A stretch of DNA of 5,397 nt from Chloroflexota bacterium (GTDB lineage Bacteria > Chloroflexota > UBA6077 > FW602-bin22 > JACQUS01): NCBI GenBank assembly GCA_016210125.1, contig JACQUS010000535.1, positions 1 through 5,397 of the forward strand, given 5' to 3'. A program made the position numbers and the translations under genes. The notes beneath the pieces are model-generated. The model saw only the letters and a list, made by a program, of their open reading frames with translations, had not been told where the DNA came from and searched no databases. Below are positions 1-5,397 of the stretch, piece by piece (positions within the stretch are counted from its first letter, which is position 1; every line of letters starts with the position of its first letter).

Positions 1-111
1 CCCCTCTGCGTCTCAACCCGGGGGTGGGGTGGGGCAGGCGCCGCCGGCGAAGCTGCTTTCACAGGAGTGGTCGATGCGCCGCGGCACACCGGTGGGGATG
101 AACAGGGGCGA

Positions 112-194
112 GGGTTAGGACCTAACCCCCCGGCCCCCTTCCCGGCGCGGGACGGGGGAGTCCAGAGGGGGCTTCGCCCCCTCTGGACTCTCTC
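112..194. repeat. Palindromic C-rich intergenic block (REP-like)
   Basis: The block has three parts. First, GGGTTAGG at 112-119 is mirrored by CCTAACCC at 121-128 around a single central base. Second comes a C-rich then G-rich stretch at about 126-158 that can pair imperfectly with itself. Third is the hairpin at 154-194. Such blocks of C-rich tract plus perfect hairpin are typical of dispersed intergenic repeats in high-GC bacteria. With only one copy in this window, repetition in the genome is an inference. There is no transposase and no obvious flanking target duplication. Confidence 0.45.
154..194. repeat. Strong 15-19 bp stem-loop
   Basis: The left arm 158-172 (GAGTCCAGAGGGGGC) is the exact reverse complement of the right arm 176-190, with a TTC loop at 173-175. 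The stem extends outward by four more pairs, two of them G-U wobbles (154-157 with 191-194). No T-run follows on either strand, so it is not a canonical intrinsic terminator. It could still end transcription entering from upstream, protect an mRNA end, or simply be the core of a dispersed palindromic repeat. The hairpin is seen directly; its role is inferred. Confidence 0.8.
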
Positions 195-291
195 GGGGTG
201 GGCCGGCGTAGCAGCGACCGTCATTTTCAGGGGCGCTTCGGGAATGCCGTTCGAGATGGGGCGGTTCGGGCCGGCCGCGAGGGCCGCTGTG

Positions 292-298
292 AAAGGAG
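292..298 (+). promoter_or_regulatory. Shine-Dalgarno-like AAAGGAG before the NrfD gene
   Basis: AAAGGAG lies 12 bases before the GTG at 311 that opens the NrfD frame, slightly longer than the usual spacing. It is only 5 bases before another GTG at 304, which is in a different frame and reads just four codons before TGA at 316-318. The in-frame TGA at 305-307 rules out any NrfD start further upstream. The site may therefore serve NrfD directly, or load ribosomes on the four-codon frame that ends just inside the NrfD gene. Confidence 0.5.
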
Positions 299-310
299 CG
301 CGTGTGATCC

Positions 311-1417
311 GTGCCTGAGCAGGGAGCTGCGCGAGTCCGCCTCGGCCAGCCGGCCTCGCTGGCGCCGGAGTACCCAGAGGGCCACGCGCCAGCGGCGCTG
401 CGCGCCGGCCAGCCGCTGGCGCCGGCCGAGGGCGTCAGCTACTATGGCCGCCCGCCGATCAAGAAGCCGCACTGGGAGTGGCAGGTGCCGACCTACCTGT
501 GGGTCGGCGGTGTCGCCGCCGGCAGCTACCTGGTCGCCCTGCTCGCCGACCTCGGCGGTCGGCCCGCCGAGCGGCCGCTGGTCCGCTGGGGCCGCTATCT
601 CACGGTGCTAGGTCTGCTCGCAAGCCCGACCCTGCTCATCGACGACCTCGGCCGGCGCGAGCGCTTCCATTATATGCTGCGGGTCTTCAAGCCGCGCTCC
701 ATGATCAATCTTGGGACGTGGACGCTGACGCTCTTCGGCGCCTGCGGCGGCGCCCTGGGCGTCGCGCAGCTCGTCGAGGATGTCGGCCCCCGCCCATGGG
801 CGGCCGTCCTGCGCGGTCCGGCGCGCGTTCTCGGCCTGCTCGGCGTGCCCGTGGCCGCGCTGCTCGCGACCTACACCGGCGTGCTGCTCTCCGCGACCGC
901 AGTGACCGCCTGGGCCAGGGCCTCGCTGCACCTCGCGCCGCTGTTCTTCTCGTCGGCGCTGGCGACGGGCGCGGCGGCCGTGGCCCTGGCGGCGCGCCCG
1001 CCCGACGGCGGGGCCCGCCGGCGGCTGGGCCGCGTGCTGGTCGCCGCGCTGGGCGTCGAGCTGCTGCACGCCGCCCTGCTGGAGCGCCGTCCTGCCGCCG
1101 CCGGCGCCCGGTCGCCGGCCGGACGGAACCGAGCCCTCCACCGCGCCAGCCAGGGCCTGGGGCTGCTGCTGCCACTGGCCCTGCTCGTGTCGCCGGCGCT
1201 GCGTGGGTCGGCGCCAGGCCGCACGGCGCTGAGCATCGCGGCGCTGGCGACGCTTGCCGGGGGCTACCTGATGCGCTGGGCGATCGTCGCAGCCGGCAAG
1301 GAAAGCGCCGAGCGGCCCAGCGACTACTTCGACTGGACGCGGGCAACGGCGCAGGGCGAGGAGCACGTGGCGCGCACCGTCGCCGGGCGGGGCGGCGGCC
1401 CCGTGGTGCCGCGGTGA
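311..1417 (+). CDS. nrfD: NrfD/PsrC-type integral membrane oxidoreductase subunit
   Basis: This is a polysulfide reductase/NrfD-family protein of 368 residues. The family anchors respiratory molybdo- or iron-sulfur oxidoreductases in the cytoplasmic membrane and exchanges electrons with quinones. After a hydrophilic N-terminus the family motif SYYGRPPIKKPHWEWQVPTY begins at about residue 43. Roughly eight hydrophobic segments follow, near 61-81, 96-111, 133-154, 172-194, 206-228, 239-257, 281-299 and 306-328. Further family hallmarks are the YTGVLLSATAVTAW stretch (188-201) and the C-terminal RWAIVAAGKESA (322-333). The GTG start is forced by an in-frame TGA at 305-307. The stop overlaps the next start by four bases (GTGA), so the two are probably translated together. 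The partner iron-sulfur and catalytic subunits are not visible, so substrate and reaction direction are unknown. The symbol names the family only and does not imply nitrite reduction. Confidence 0.9.
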   Translation: MPEQGAARVRLGQPASLAPEYPEGHAPAALRAGQPLAPAEGVSYYGRPPIKKPHWEWQVPTYLWVGGVAAGSYLVALLADLGGRPAERPLVRWGRYLTVLGLLASPTLLIDDLGRRERFHYMLRVFKPRSMINLGTWTLTLFGACGGALGVAQLVEDVGPRPWAAVLRGPARVLGLLGVPVAALLATYTGVLLSATAVTAWARASLHLAPLFFSSALATGAAAVALAARPPDGGARRRLGRVLVAALGVELLHAALLERRPAAAGARSPAGRNRALHRASQGLGLLLPLALLVSPALRGSAPGRTALSIAALATLAGGYLMRWAIVAAGKESAERPSDYFDWTRATAQGEEHVARTVAGRGGGPVVPR

Positions 1418-1710
1418 AGAGGCGCTGGGGTAATCGTCCGCGCAGCGCGCGCCCGCCGGCGGCGGCCGCCGGTGCCTCAGGGCGCGGCGACGTCGCCGGC
1501 ACGGTGATCCTCGTCAGCGAGGACCGCTTCCGCCTCGTCGACGACCTTGGGCGCGGCTATCTCTTCACGCTGTCCCGGAAGGCTGGGCTCGATCCCGACG
1601 AGCTGGCGCGCTGGGCCGACGCTGGCCGGCGCGTCTCGGTCGCCTACCGCGGGGAGCCCGACGTTGGGGCCATTGCCGAGCGCGTGCGGCCGGTCGACGG
1701 TGCGCGGTGA
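1414..1710 (+). CDS. 98-residue conserved-looking protein of unknown function, coupled to NrfD
   Basis: A GTG start at 1414 overlaps the NrfD stop (GTGA at 1414-1417), giving a 98-residue protein. The first 25 residues are basic and Ala/Pro/Arg-rich and look disordered. The compact core, about 28-93, starts with GTVILVSEDRFRLVDDLGRG and YLFTLS. A short helix rich in acidic residues follows (60-70), then RRVSVAYRGEPDVGAIAERV. The alternation of beta-prone stretches suggests a small barrel or OB-like fold; this is an inference from pattern only. There are no cysteines, no signal peptide and no membrane segment, so it is probably cytoplasmic. From memory, similar small proteins follow NrfD genes in other bacteria, which would fit an accessory or assembly role, but I cannot name a family. 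Its last codons form one arm of an inverted repeat shared with treZ. That this is a real gene is supported by the overlap and strong G/C third positions. Confidence 0.78.
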   Translation: MKRRWGNRPRSARPPAAAAGASGRGDVAGTVILVSEDRFRLVDDLGRGYLFTLSRKAGLDPDELARWADAGRRVSVAYRGEPDVGAIAERVRPVDGAR

Positions 1711-1729
1711 GTGTCAGCCTACCGCGCAC
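1700..1729. terminator. Inverted repeat between convergent genes, candidate bidirectional terminator
   Basis: GTGCGCGGT at 1700-1708 is perfectly complementary to ACCGCGCAC at 1721-1729, with a 12-base loop that holds both stop codons (TGA ending at 1710 on +, TGA from 1716 to 1714 on -). Both arms are coding: the last codons of the 98-residue gene and of treZ. No T-run follows on either strand, so it lacks the second half of a classical intrinsic terminator. Its placement between facing genes with only 3 spare bases makes a two-way termination or mRNA-end function plausible. The repeat is seen directly; the function is inferred. Confidence 0.45.
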
Positions 1730-3606
1730 AGCACCGCGCAGCGCCCCGGCAGCGCGACGGCGCGCGTCACGCCACGACCCCGCCAGGCCACCCGCTCACC
1801 GGAGCCGCCGTAGCGCCGCGCCGCCGTGTTGAGCAGCACGCGCCACGGCCCAGGCGGCAGCGCCGCCAGAAACGGCTCGTCGGCCGACACGAGACGCGCC
1901 GGCGGCCCGAAGTTGGCCAGCAGCACCCGCTGGCCGGCGCCGCTCCAGCGATGGACGGCGACGATCTGCTCGCCCAACGCAGTGGCGCGCGTCCGGCGGC
2001 GGTCCTGCGCGGCGAGCACCGTGTCGGAGCGGCGGACGCGCAGCAGGTCGCGGTACAGACGCAGCACGGCCGCGTTGCGTCGCCGCTCGCCCATGTCAAG
2101 CTGCGAGCGCCGAAAGGTCTGCTCGGCCTGCGGATCGGGGATCGTCTCGCGAAGCACCGGGTCGCGGAAGGCGGCGAAGTGCCGAAACTCGTCGCGCCGC
2201 CCCGCGGTCACGAGCCGGCCTAGCTCGGGCACGTGGTCGGTAAAGTACAGGAACGGCGACGAGGCGGCGAACTCCTGGCCCATGAACAGCAGCGGCGTCT
2301 CCGGCGCGAGCAGCAGGACGGCCGAGGCCACAGCGTAGCGCGGCGCGTCGACCAGGTGGCTGAGGCGCTCGCCGTGGGCGCGGTTGCCGACCTGGTCGTG
2401 GTTCTGGATGCAGAACACGAACGCGCGGGCCGACTCGTCGGTGACGACCGTGCCGCGCGGCCGGCCGAAGTGGCGCGACGGCTGGCCCTGGTAGACGAAG
2501 CCGTCCTGAATCGCGTGGGCGATCTCGGCCGTCGTCCCGCGGTAGTCGCGAAAGTAGCCTTCGTGATCGCCGGTCAAAAAGACGCGCACCGCGTGGTGGA
2601 AGTCGTCGGCCCAGAGGTCGTCGAGGCCGTAGCCGCCGCGCTCAGTCGGGCGGATGAAGCGCACGTCGTTGTCGTGGTCCTCGGCGATGATGACCACCGG
2701 CCGTCCGGCGGCGGCCCGCGCCCGCTCGGCCAGCTCGGCCAGGATGTGGCGCGGGCTGCGGTCGAAGATGGCGTGCGTGGCGTCGAGGCGCAAGCCGTCC
2801 ACGCGGTACTCGACGAGCCAGTAGCAGGCGTTCTCGATCACCAGCTCGCGCGCCCAGCGGCTGCCCGGCCCGTCGTAGTTGATGGCCTCGCCCCAGGGCG
2901 TGCGGTAGCGGTCGGTGAAGTAGTCATCGCTGTAGGCGCGGAGGTAGTTGCCGTCTGGCCCCAGATGGTTGTAGACCACGTCGAGGACCACGCCGAGGCC
3001 AGCGCGGTGCGCCGTGTCGACCAGCCTCCGCAGCCCGCGCGGCCCGCCGTACCCGTGGTACGGTGCGTAGAGGTCGACGCCGTCGTAGCCCCAGTTCCAG
3101 CGCCCGGGGAACTCGGCCACCGGCAGCAGCTCGACGGCTGTCACGCCGAGGCGCTTCAGCGCGCCGAGCTGTCCGACCACGCCCCCGAACGTGCCGCCCG
3201 GCGTGAACGTCCCGACGTGGCACTCGTAGATGACCAGGCCGTCCGCGCGTAGGCCGGGCCACGCGCCGTCGCGCCAGGGGACCGCGCGCGGGTCGACCAC
3301 CGCCGACGGACCGTGCGGGCCTTCCGGCTGCGAGCGCGAGCACGGATCGGGATAGCTCGGGCCGCCGTCGAGACGGTAGCGGTAGCGCGCCCCGGCCCGC
3401 ACGCCGGGGACGAGCCCCGCGTGGAAGCCGTCGTCGGCCGGACTGAGCGGGTAGTGCGCCGTCCGGCTTCGCCGGTAGAGCTCGACCTCGACCCGCCGCG
3501 CCCTGGGCGCCCAGACGCGGAAGCGCGTCCCTTCCGGTAGGACCTGCGCGCCGAAGGGCAGCTCCCAGCGCGGCCGGCTCCGCGGCGGCGGCTCGCCGGG
3601 CTTCAC
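1714..3606 (-). CDS. treZ: Malto-oligosyltrehalose trehalohydrolase (GH13)
   Basis: This 630-residue enzyme hydrolyses the alpha-1,4 bond next to the trehalosyl end of maltooligosyltrehalose and releases trehalose, the second step of the TreY/TreZ pathway in the cytoplasm. An N-terminal carbohydrate-binding-type domain starts at WELPFGAQ (14-21) and includes RFRVWAP (28-34). YECHVGTFTPGGTF (127-140) leads into the (beta/alpha)8 barrel. GH13 regions are intact: DVVYNH (209-214), GLRLDATHAI with the nucleophile Asp275, IIAED with the acid Glu309, and QNHD with Asp404. TreZ-specific stretches are WADDFHHAV (332-340), GFVYQGQPS (369-377), and LLFMGQEFAASSPFLYFTDH (439-458), which argue against a branching enzyme. 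Length is within the usual family range. The GTG start at 3606 overlaps the DUF4149 stop (GTGA). The 72 in-frame codons further upstream overlap that gene and are low-complexity Arg/Pro/Ala, so I exclude them. No strong ribosome site is seen, which fits translational coupling. TreY and TreX are not in the window. Confidence 0.95.
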   Translation of the reverse strand: MKPGEPPPRSRPRWELPFGAQVLPEGTRFRVWAPRARRVEVELYRRSRTAHYPLSPADDGFHAGLVPGVRAGARYRYRLDGGPSYPDPCSRSQPEGPHGPSAVVDPRAVPWRDGAWPGLRADGLVIYECHVGTFTPGGTFGGVVGQLGALKRLGVTAVELLPVAEFPGRWNWGYDGVDLYAPYHGYGGPRGLRRLVDTAHRAGLGVVLDVVYNHLGPDGNYLRAYSDDYFTDRYRTPWGEAINYDGPGSRWARELVIENACYWLVEYRVDGLRLDATHAIFDRSPRHILAELAERARAAAGRPVVIIAEDHDNDVRFIRPTERGGYGLDDLWADDFHHAVRVFLTGDHEGYFRDYRGTTAEIAHAIQDGFVYQGQPSRHFGRPRGTVVTDESARAFVFCIQNHDQVGNRAHGERLSHLVDAPRYAVASAVLLLAPETPLLFMGQEFAASSPFLYFTDHVPELGRLVTAGRRDEFRHFAAFRDPVLRETIPDPQAEQTFRRSQLDMGERRRNAAVLRLYRDLLRVRRSDTVLAAQDRRRTRATALGEQIVAVHRWSGAGQRVLLANFGPPARLVSADEPFLAALPPGPWRVLLNTAARRYGGSGERVAWRGRGVTRAVALPGRCAVLCAVG

Positions 3607-4112
3607 GGCTCGCGGGCGCCACGCGCGGCGCCCACCTTCGCGGCTCCGCGAGAACCCGGCGGGCCGCCGTGCGCGCGGGCGATGAGCGCCCAGGCGAGCA
3701 GCACGGCCAGCATGGCCAGGCCGTTGACGATCATCGACAGGCCGTGCGCGCGCCGGAAGAGCTCGTCCCCCGCGGGCGTGCCAGCCAGGGCGCGGGCGGC
3801 GCCGATCTGCGGCTCGATCCACGTGGTCGCGCCGAGCATGCCCAGCCAGGCGAGGGCGATGAGCGCGGCGAGCAGTATCGCGGCCGGTGCGCGCTCACGC
3901 GAGGCCCGCGCACTGGCAATCACCGTGCTCGCGCCGAGCAGCAGGACGCCTAAGGTAAAGTAAATGGGGAACAGCGTGTTGACGACGGCGGCGAAGACCG
4001 GCCGCTCCACGGTGGCGAAGAGGCGCGGCGCCGCGACGACCGTGAAGAAGAAGGCGCTGCCGCTCCAAAGCGCCAGCGGCAGGAGCAGCGCGAGGTTGGC
4101 GAGTGCTCGCAC
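3603..4112 (-). CDS. DUF4149-type four-helix membrane protein
   Basis: A 169-residue integral membrane protein matching the DUF4149 (TMEM205-like) pattern. The first helix carries LWSGSAFFFTVVAAPRLF (15-32). A second helix contains NTLFPIYFTLGVLLLG (45-60), a third spans about 76-96, and a fourth about 124-146. The family-like FRRAHGLSMIVNG (119-131) precedes the last helix. The basic, Gly/Ala-rich tail (147-169) should be cytoplasmic. The function of the family is not established. The frame is open upstream to 4622, but that part is antisense to the glycosyltransferase gene and reads as Ser/Arg/Pro shadow sequence. GTG at 4112 is the natural start because the hydrophobic domain begins directly there; only a weak G-rich stretch precedes it. 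The stop overlaps the treZ start, so the two form a minus-strand pair. No known link between this family and trehalose synthesis is apparent to me. Confidence 0.83.
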   Translation of the reverse strand: MRALANLALLLPLALWSGSAFFFTVVAAPRLFATVERPVFAAVVNTLFPIYFTLGVLLLGASTVIASARASRERAPAAILLAALIALAWLGMLGATTWIEPQIGAARALAGTPAGDELFRRAHGLSMIVNGLAMLAVLLAWALIARAHGGPPGSRGAAKVGAARGAREP

Positions 4113-4212
4113 CGAGCGGCCCCCATCTTGGCACCAGCCGACTGCTTCAAGGCTACCGCCCCCCCTTGCCGTGGTCAAATCGAGTGCCCGCCAGGCCTGG
4201 GCCGAAGTGAAA
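4113..4212. promoter_or_regulatory. 100-base divergent intergenic region
   Basis: This gap separates the start of the minus-strand DUF4149-treZ pair from the plus-strand glycosyltransferase and must hold the start signals of both, unless the glycosyltransferase starts further upstream. It has a C-run at 4158-4165 and a patch at 4173-4180 that is AT-richer than its surroundings. On the plus strand, TTGGCA at 4128-4133 resembles a -35 box, but no good -10 follows at proper spacing. Confidence 0.5.
4150..4178 (-). promoter_or_regulatory. Weak sigma-70-like promoter candidate for DUF4149-treZ
   Basis: On the minus strand TTGACC (4178-4173) matches the -35 consensus in five of six bases. Exactly 17 bases further, TAGCCT (4155-4150) matches TATAAT at the first, second and last positions. 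Initiation would fall near 4143, leaving a leader of about 30 bases before the GTG at 4112. The match is modest and the genome is GC-rich, so chance occurrence is possible. Confidence 0.27.
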
Positions 4213-5178
4213 ATGATCGGCGTCCTGCGGCTCGGCGCCATCGGCGACACGCTGCTGGCCGCCAGCGCGCTGCTGGCGCTGCGCTGCTGGCAGCCGACCG
4301 CGCGGATCGGCCTCGTCGCACGCGGCGACGTGGGCCGGGTGCTGCACGTCTGCGGCGTCGTCGACGAGGTCGAGGACGTCGACGGCCCGCTCGGCGCGTG
4401 GCTCGTCGGCGCCGTCGGCGCGGCGCTGCCGGCCGCCCGGCTGTCGCCGCTAGCGGCGCCCGACCTCGCCGTGGTCTGGCGGCGGCAGGGCGGCGAGGAG
4501 GTCGCGGGGCGCTGGGCCACGCTCGGGGCGCGGCACACGCACCAGGCGCCCTCCCTCCCGCCGCCGGAGACGCGGCAGCACGTAGCCGACCACCTCTTGG
4601 GCACGCTGGCGCCACTGGGCATCGCGCGGCCGCCAGGCCCGCTCGCGCTGCCACATCGCGCCGCGCTCGTCGAGCGCGGGCGGGCGATCGTCGTCGCACG
4701 CGGCCTGCGCCGGCGCGCGTTCGTTCTACACCCCGGCAGCGGCGGCCCGACGAAACGCTGGCCGCCGGCGTCCTTCGCCGCGCTCGGGCGGGCGCTGGAG
4801 CAGCACGGCGACGTCGTGCTCCTGGGCGGGCCGGCCGACGCGGAGGCGGTGGCCGCGGTGCTCGACGCCGCCGGGCGAGCGTGGCCCGCGCTGCGCCAGG
4901 CGCCGCTGGCCGACGTCGGCGCGCTGCTGGCCGTCGCGGCGGCCTACGTAGGCAACGATAGCGGTCCCAGCCACCTCGCCGCGCTGGTCGGCTGCCCAAC
5001 GGTGGCGCTCTACGGTCCTACCGACCCGGCCGTCTGGGGCGCGCGCGGGCCGCGCGCACGCTCCCTGCTGCCGCCGGGCGTCGACTTGGCCGGCTGGCGG
5101 CCGGCCGCGGTGGCCGACATCCCGCCAGCGGCCGTGCTCGACGCGCTACGCGACCTGCGCATCCTCGCGGTGCCCTAG
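4213..5178 (+). CDS. Glycosyltransferase family 9 (heptosyltransferase-like)
   Basis: This 321-residue GT-B-fold glycosyltransferase resembles ADP-heptose:LPS heptosyltransferases. The N-terminal acceptor domain opens with VLRLGAIGDTLLAASALLALR (from residue 4), where the Gly-Asp at 11-12 is the conserved pair with the proposed catalytic Asp. The C-terminal donor domain carries VLHPGSGGPTKRWPPASFAAL (from 171), VVLLGGPADAEAV (201-213), and GNDSGPSHLAALVGCPTVAL with YGPTDPAVW (247-275). Length is close to the family norm. ATG at 4213 sits directly before the first strand, with a weak GAAG five bases upstream. An in-frame GTG at 4207 would add two residues, and one at 4171 would add fourteen. 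The frame stays open back to 3964, but that part is antisense to the DUF4149 gene. The true sugar donor is unknown; family 9 members are often labelled heptosyltransferases even where LPS is absent. A role in surface polysaccharide synthesis is inferred. Confidence 0.92.
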   Translation: MIGVLRLGAIGDTLLAASALLALRCWQPTARIGLVARGDVGRVLHVCGVVDEVEDVDGPLGAWLVGAVGAALPAARLSPLAAPDLAVVWRRQGGEEVAGRWATLGARHTHQAPSLPPPETRQHVADHLLGTLAPLGIARPPGPLALPHRAALVERGRAIVVARGLRRRAFVLHPGSGGPTKRWPPASFAALGRALEQHGDVVLLGGPADAEAVAAVLDAAGRAWPALRQAPLADVGALLAVAAAYVGNDSGPSHLAALVGCPTVALYGPTDPAVWGARGPRARSLLPPGVDLAGWRPAAVADIPPAAVLDALRDLRILAVP

Positions 5179-5180
5179 CG

Positions 5181-5397
5181 GCAGCCCTGCACGCGGGGGA
5201 CGGCGCGCCGTACGAAGGCGAGCGCAGTCTGACCGGAGTCGGCCGCCAGTGGGCCGGCCCGCCGGGCGACGAGCCGCGAGCCTCGCCATCCAAAGCGCCG
5301 AAGGCTTCGACGCGGCCGTCGTCCTCTGCCTGCTACGGCCCGCCGGCCCAGGCCGTAGCCCGTCGGCCGGTAGGCGGCCCGCGCGGCGCCGCTGAGA
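5181..5397 (+). pseudogene. Possible decayed SixA-like histidine phosphatase, reaching the window edge
   Basis: No intact gene is visible. In the frame of 5181 the peptide at 5190-5249 contains HAGDG and ERSLTGVGRQ, recalling the RHG/RHA catalytic start and the 'PLTERGRRQA' motif of SixA-type phosphohistidine phosphatases. About 19 codons later, in a different frame (5300-5329), EGFDAAVVLC recalls the 'FDAVLSSP' strand that follows at this distance in that family. The Arg before the catalytic His is Leu, no start codon is evident, and the two halves need a frame change between about 5250 and 5285. The Ser-Pro-x-x-Arg step is not clearly recovered in any frame. The simplest reading is a broken remnant or a sequencing indel; chance resemblance is quite possible. 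Confidence 0.3.
5332..5359. repeat. 9-bp inverted repeat downstream of the glycosyltransferase
   Basis: GCTACGGCC at 5332-5340 is perfectly complementary to GGCCGTAGC at 5351-5359, with a 10-base loop. It lies about 155 bases after the glycosyltransferase stop and has no T-run behind it. It could be a terminator-like hairpin or a chance pairing in GC-rich DNA. Confidence 0.35.

Larger units (their letters stand above)
1..310. other. Intergenic region without a convincing gene, upstream of the NrfD gene
   Basis: No coding sequence is supported here. A GTG-initiated frame at 67-318 is open, but its translation is rich in Gly/Pro/Arg, runs straight through the hairpin block, and resembles no family I know. 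The stretch holds G-runs at 20-34, a palindrome at 112-128, a C-rich tract at about 126-146, a strong hairpin at 154-194, and a purine-rich AAAGGAG at 292-298 just before the NrfD start. I see no convincing sigma-70-type promoter. The gene that would precede NrfD in an oxidoreductase operon, usually an iron-sulfur subunit, does not reach into the window. Confidence 0.6.

Noticed and set aside
67..318. 83-codon open frame before the NrfD gene
   Set aside because: It reads through the hairpin block, its translation is low-complexity, and it matches no known family; open frames of this size arise easily at this GC content.
478..1413. Upstream extension of the 98-residue gene, open in the +1 frame across the NrfD gene
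   Set aside because: The translation is Arg/Ala/Pro-rich shadow sequence of the NrfD gene; only the part from GTG 1414 has protein-like composition.
2233..3252. 339-codon plus-strand frame opposite treZ
   Set aside because: It is Val/Ala/Glu-rich antisense of the clearly conserved treZ coding sequence, caused by GC-rich third positions.
3607..3822. 72-residue N-terminal extension of TreZ
   Set aside because: It lies entirely over the DUF4149 gene in another frame and is low-complexity; TreZ homology begins just after GTG 3606.
3964..4212. N-terminal extension of the glycosyltransferase
   Set aside because: It is mostly antisense to the DUF4149 gene, and the family 9 fold begins at MIGVLRLGAIGD.
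4113..4622. Long N-terminal extension of the DUF4149 protein
   Set aside because: It is antisense to the glycosyltransferase N-terminus and reads as Ser/Thr/Arg/Pro filler without a hydrophobic or family-like segment.
5200..5211. 12-base perfect palindrome ACGGCGCGCCGT
   Set aside because: No loop for a hairpin and very likely by chance in GC-rich DNA; no sign of a binding-site context.
5175..5397. Minus-strand open frame entering from the right edge and ending in TAG at 5175-5177
   Set aside because: Third-position G/C is uneven, the peptide is Arg-rich and resembles no family; a convergent gene tail cannot be fully excluded but is not supported.
1..5397. CRISPR arrays, tRNA/rRNA genes, insertion sequences, phage or defence genes
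   Set aside because: No direct repeat-spacer pattern, no cloverleaf or rRNA-like stretch, no transposase or integrase motifs were seen on either strand.

Overview
This is a very GC-rich bacterial window (coding third positions almost all G or C, GTG starts common, genes tightly packed). Nothing in it fixes the taxon. The gene families, together with the C-rich/hairpin intergenic block at the left edge, would fit Chloroflexota or another high-GC lineage; this is an inference with low confidence.

Layout, left to right. Positions 1-310 hold no convincing gene. They contain a compact palindromic block (a short palindrome at 112-128, a C-rich stretch, and a long hairpin at 154-194) followed by a Shine-Dalgarno-like AAAGGAG. 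Positions 311-1417 (+) encode an NrfD/PsrC-type eight-helix quinone-interacting membrane subunit. It shares a GTGA stop/start overlap with a 98-residue soluble protein of unknown function (1414-1710, +). Converging on these from the right is a minus-strand pair: a DUF4149-type membrane protein (3603-4112) and malto-oligosyltrehalose trehalohydrolase TreZ (1714-3606), also joined by a GTGA overlap. The two convergent units are separated by 3 bases, and a perfect 9-bp inverted repeat is centred on the facing stop codons. A 100-base divergent gap then leads to a family 9 glycosyltransferase (4213-5178, +). The last 219 bases have no intact gene. Peptides in two different + frames together resemble a broken SixA-type histidine phosphatase.

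Functionally these are three small units. The NrfD gene would be the membrane anchor of a respiratory oxidoreductase whose iron-sulfur and catalytic subunits are not in the window. TreZ is the second step of the TreY/TreZ route from maltodextrin or glycogen to trehalose; TreY is not in the window. The glycosyltransferase probably acts on a surface glycan. No tRNA, rRNA, CRISPR array, transposase or phage gene was seen. The most interesting points are the inverted repeat shared by two coding ends, the uncharacterised small protein coupled to NrfD, the palindromic intergenic block and the possible decayed phosphatase.
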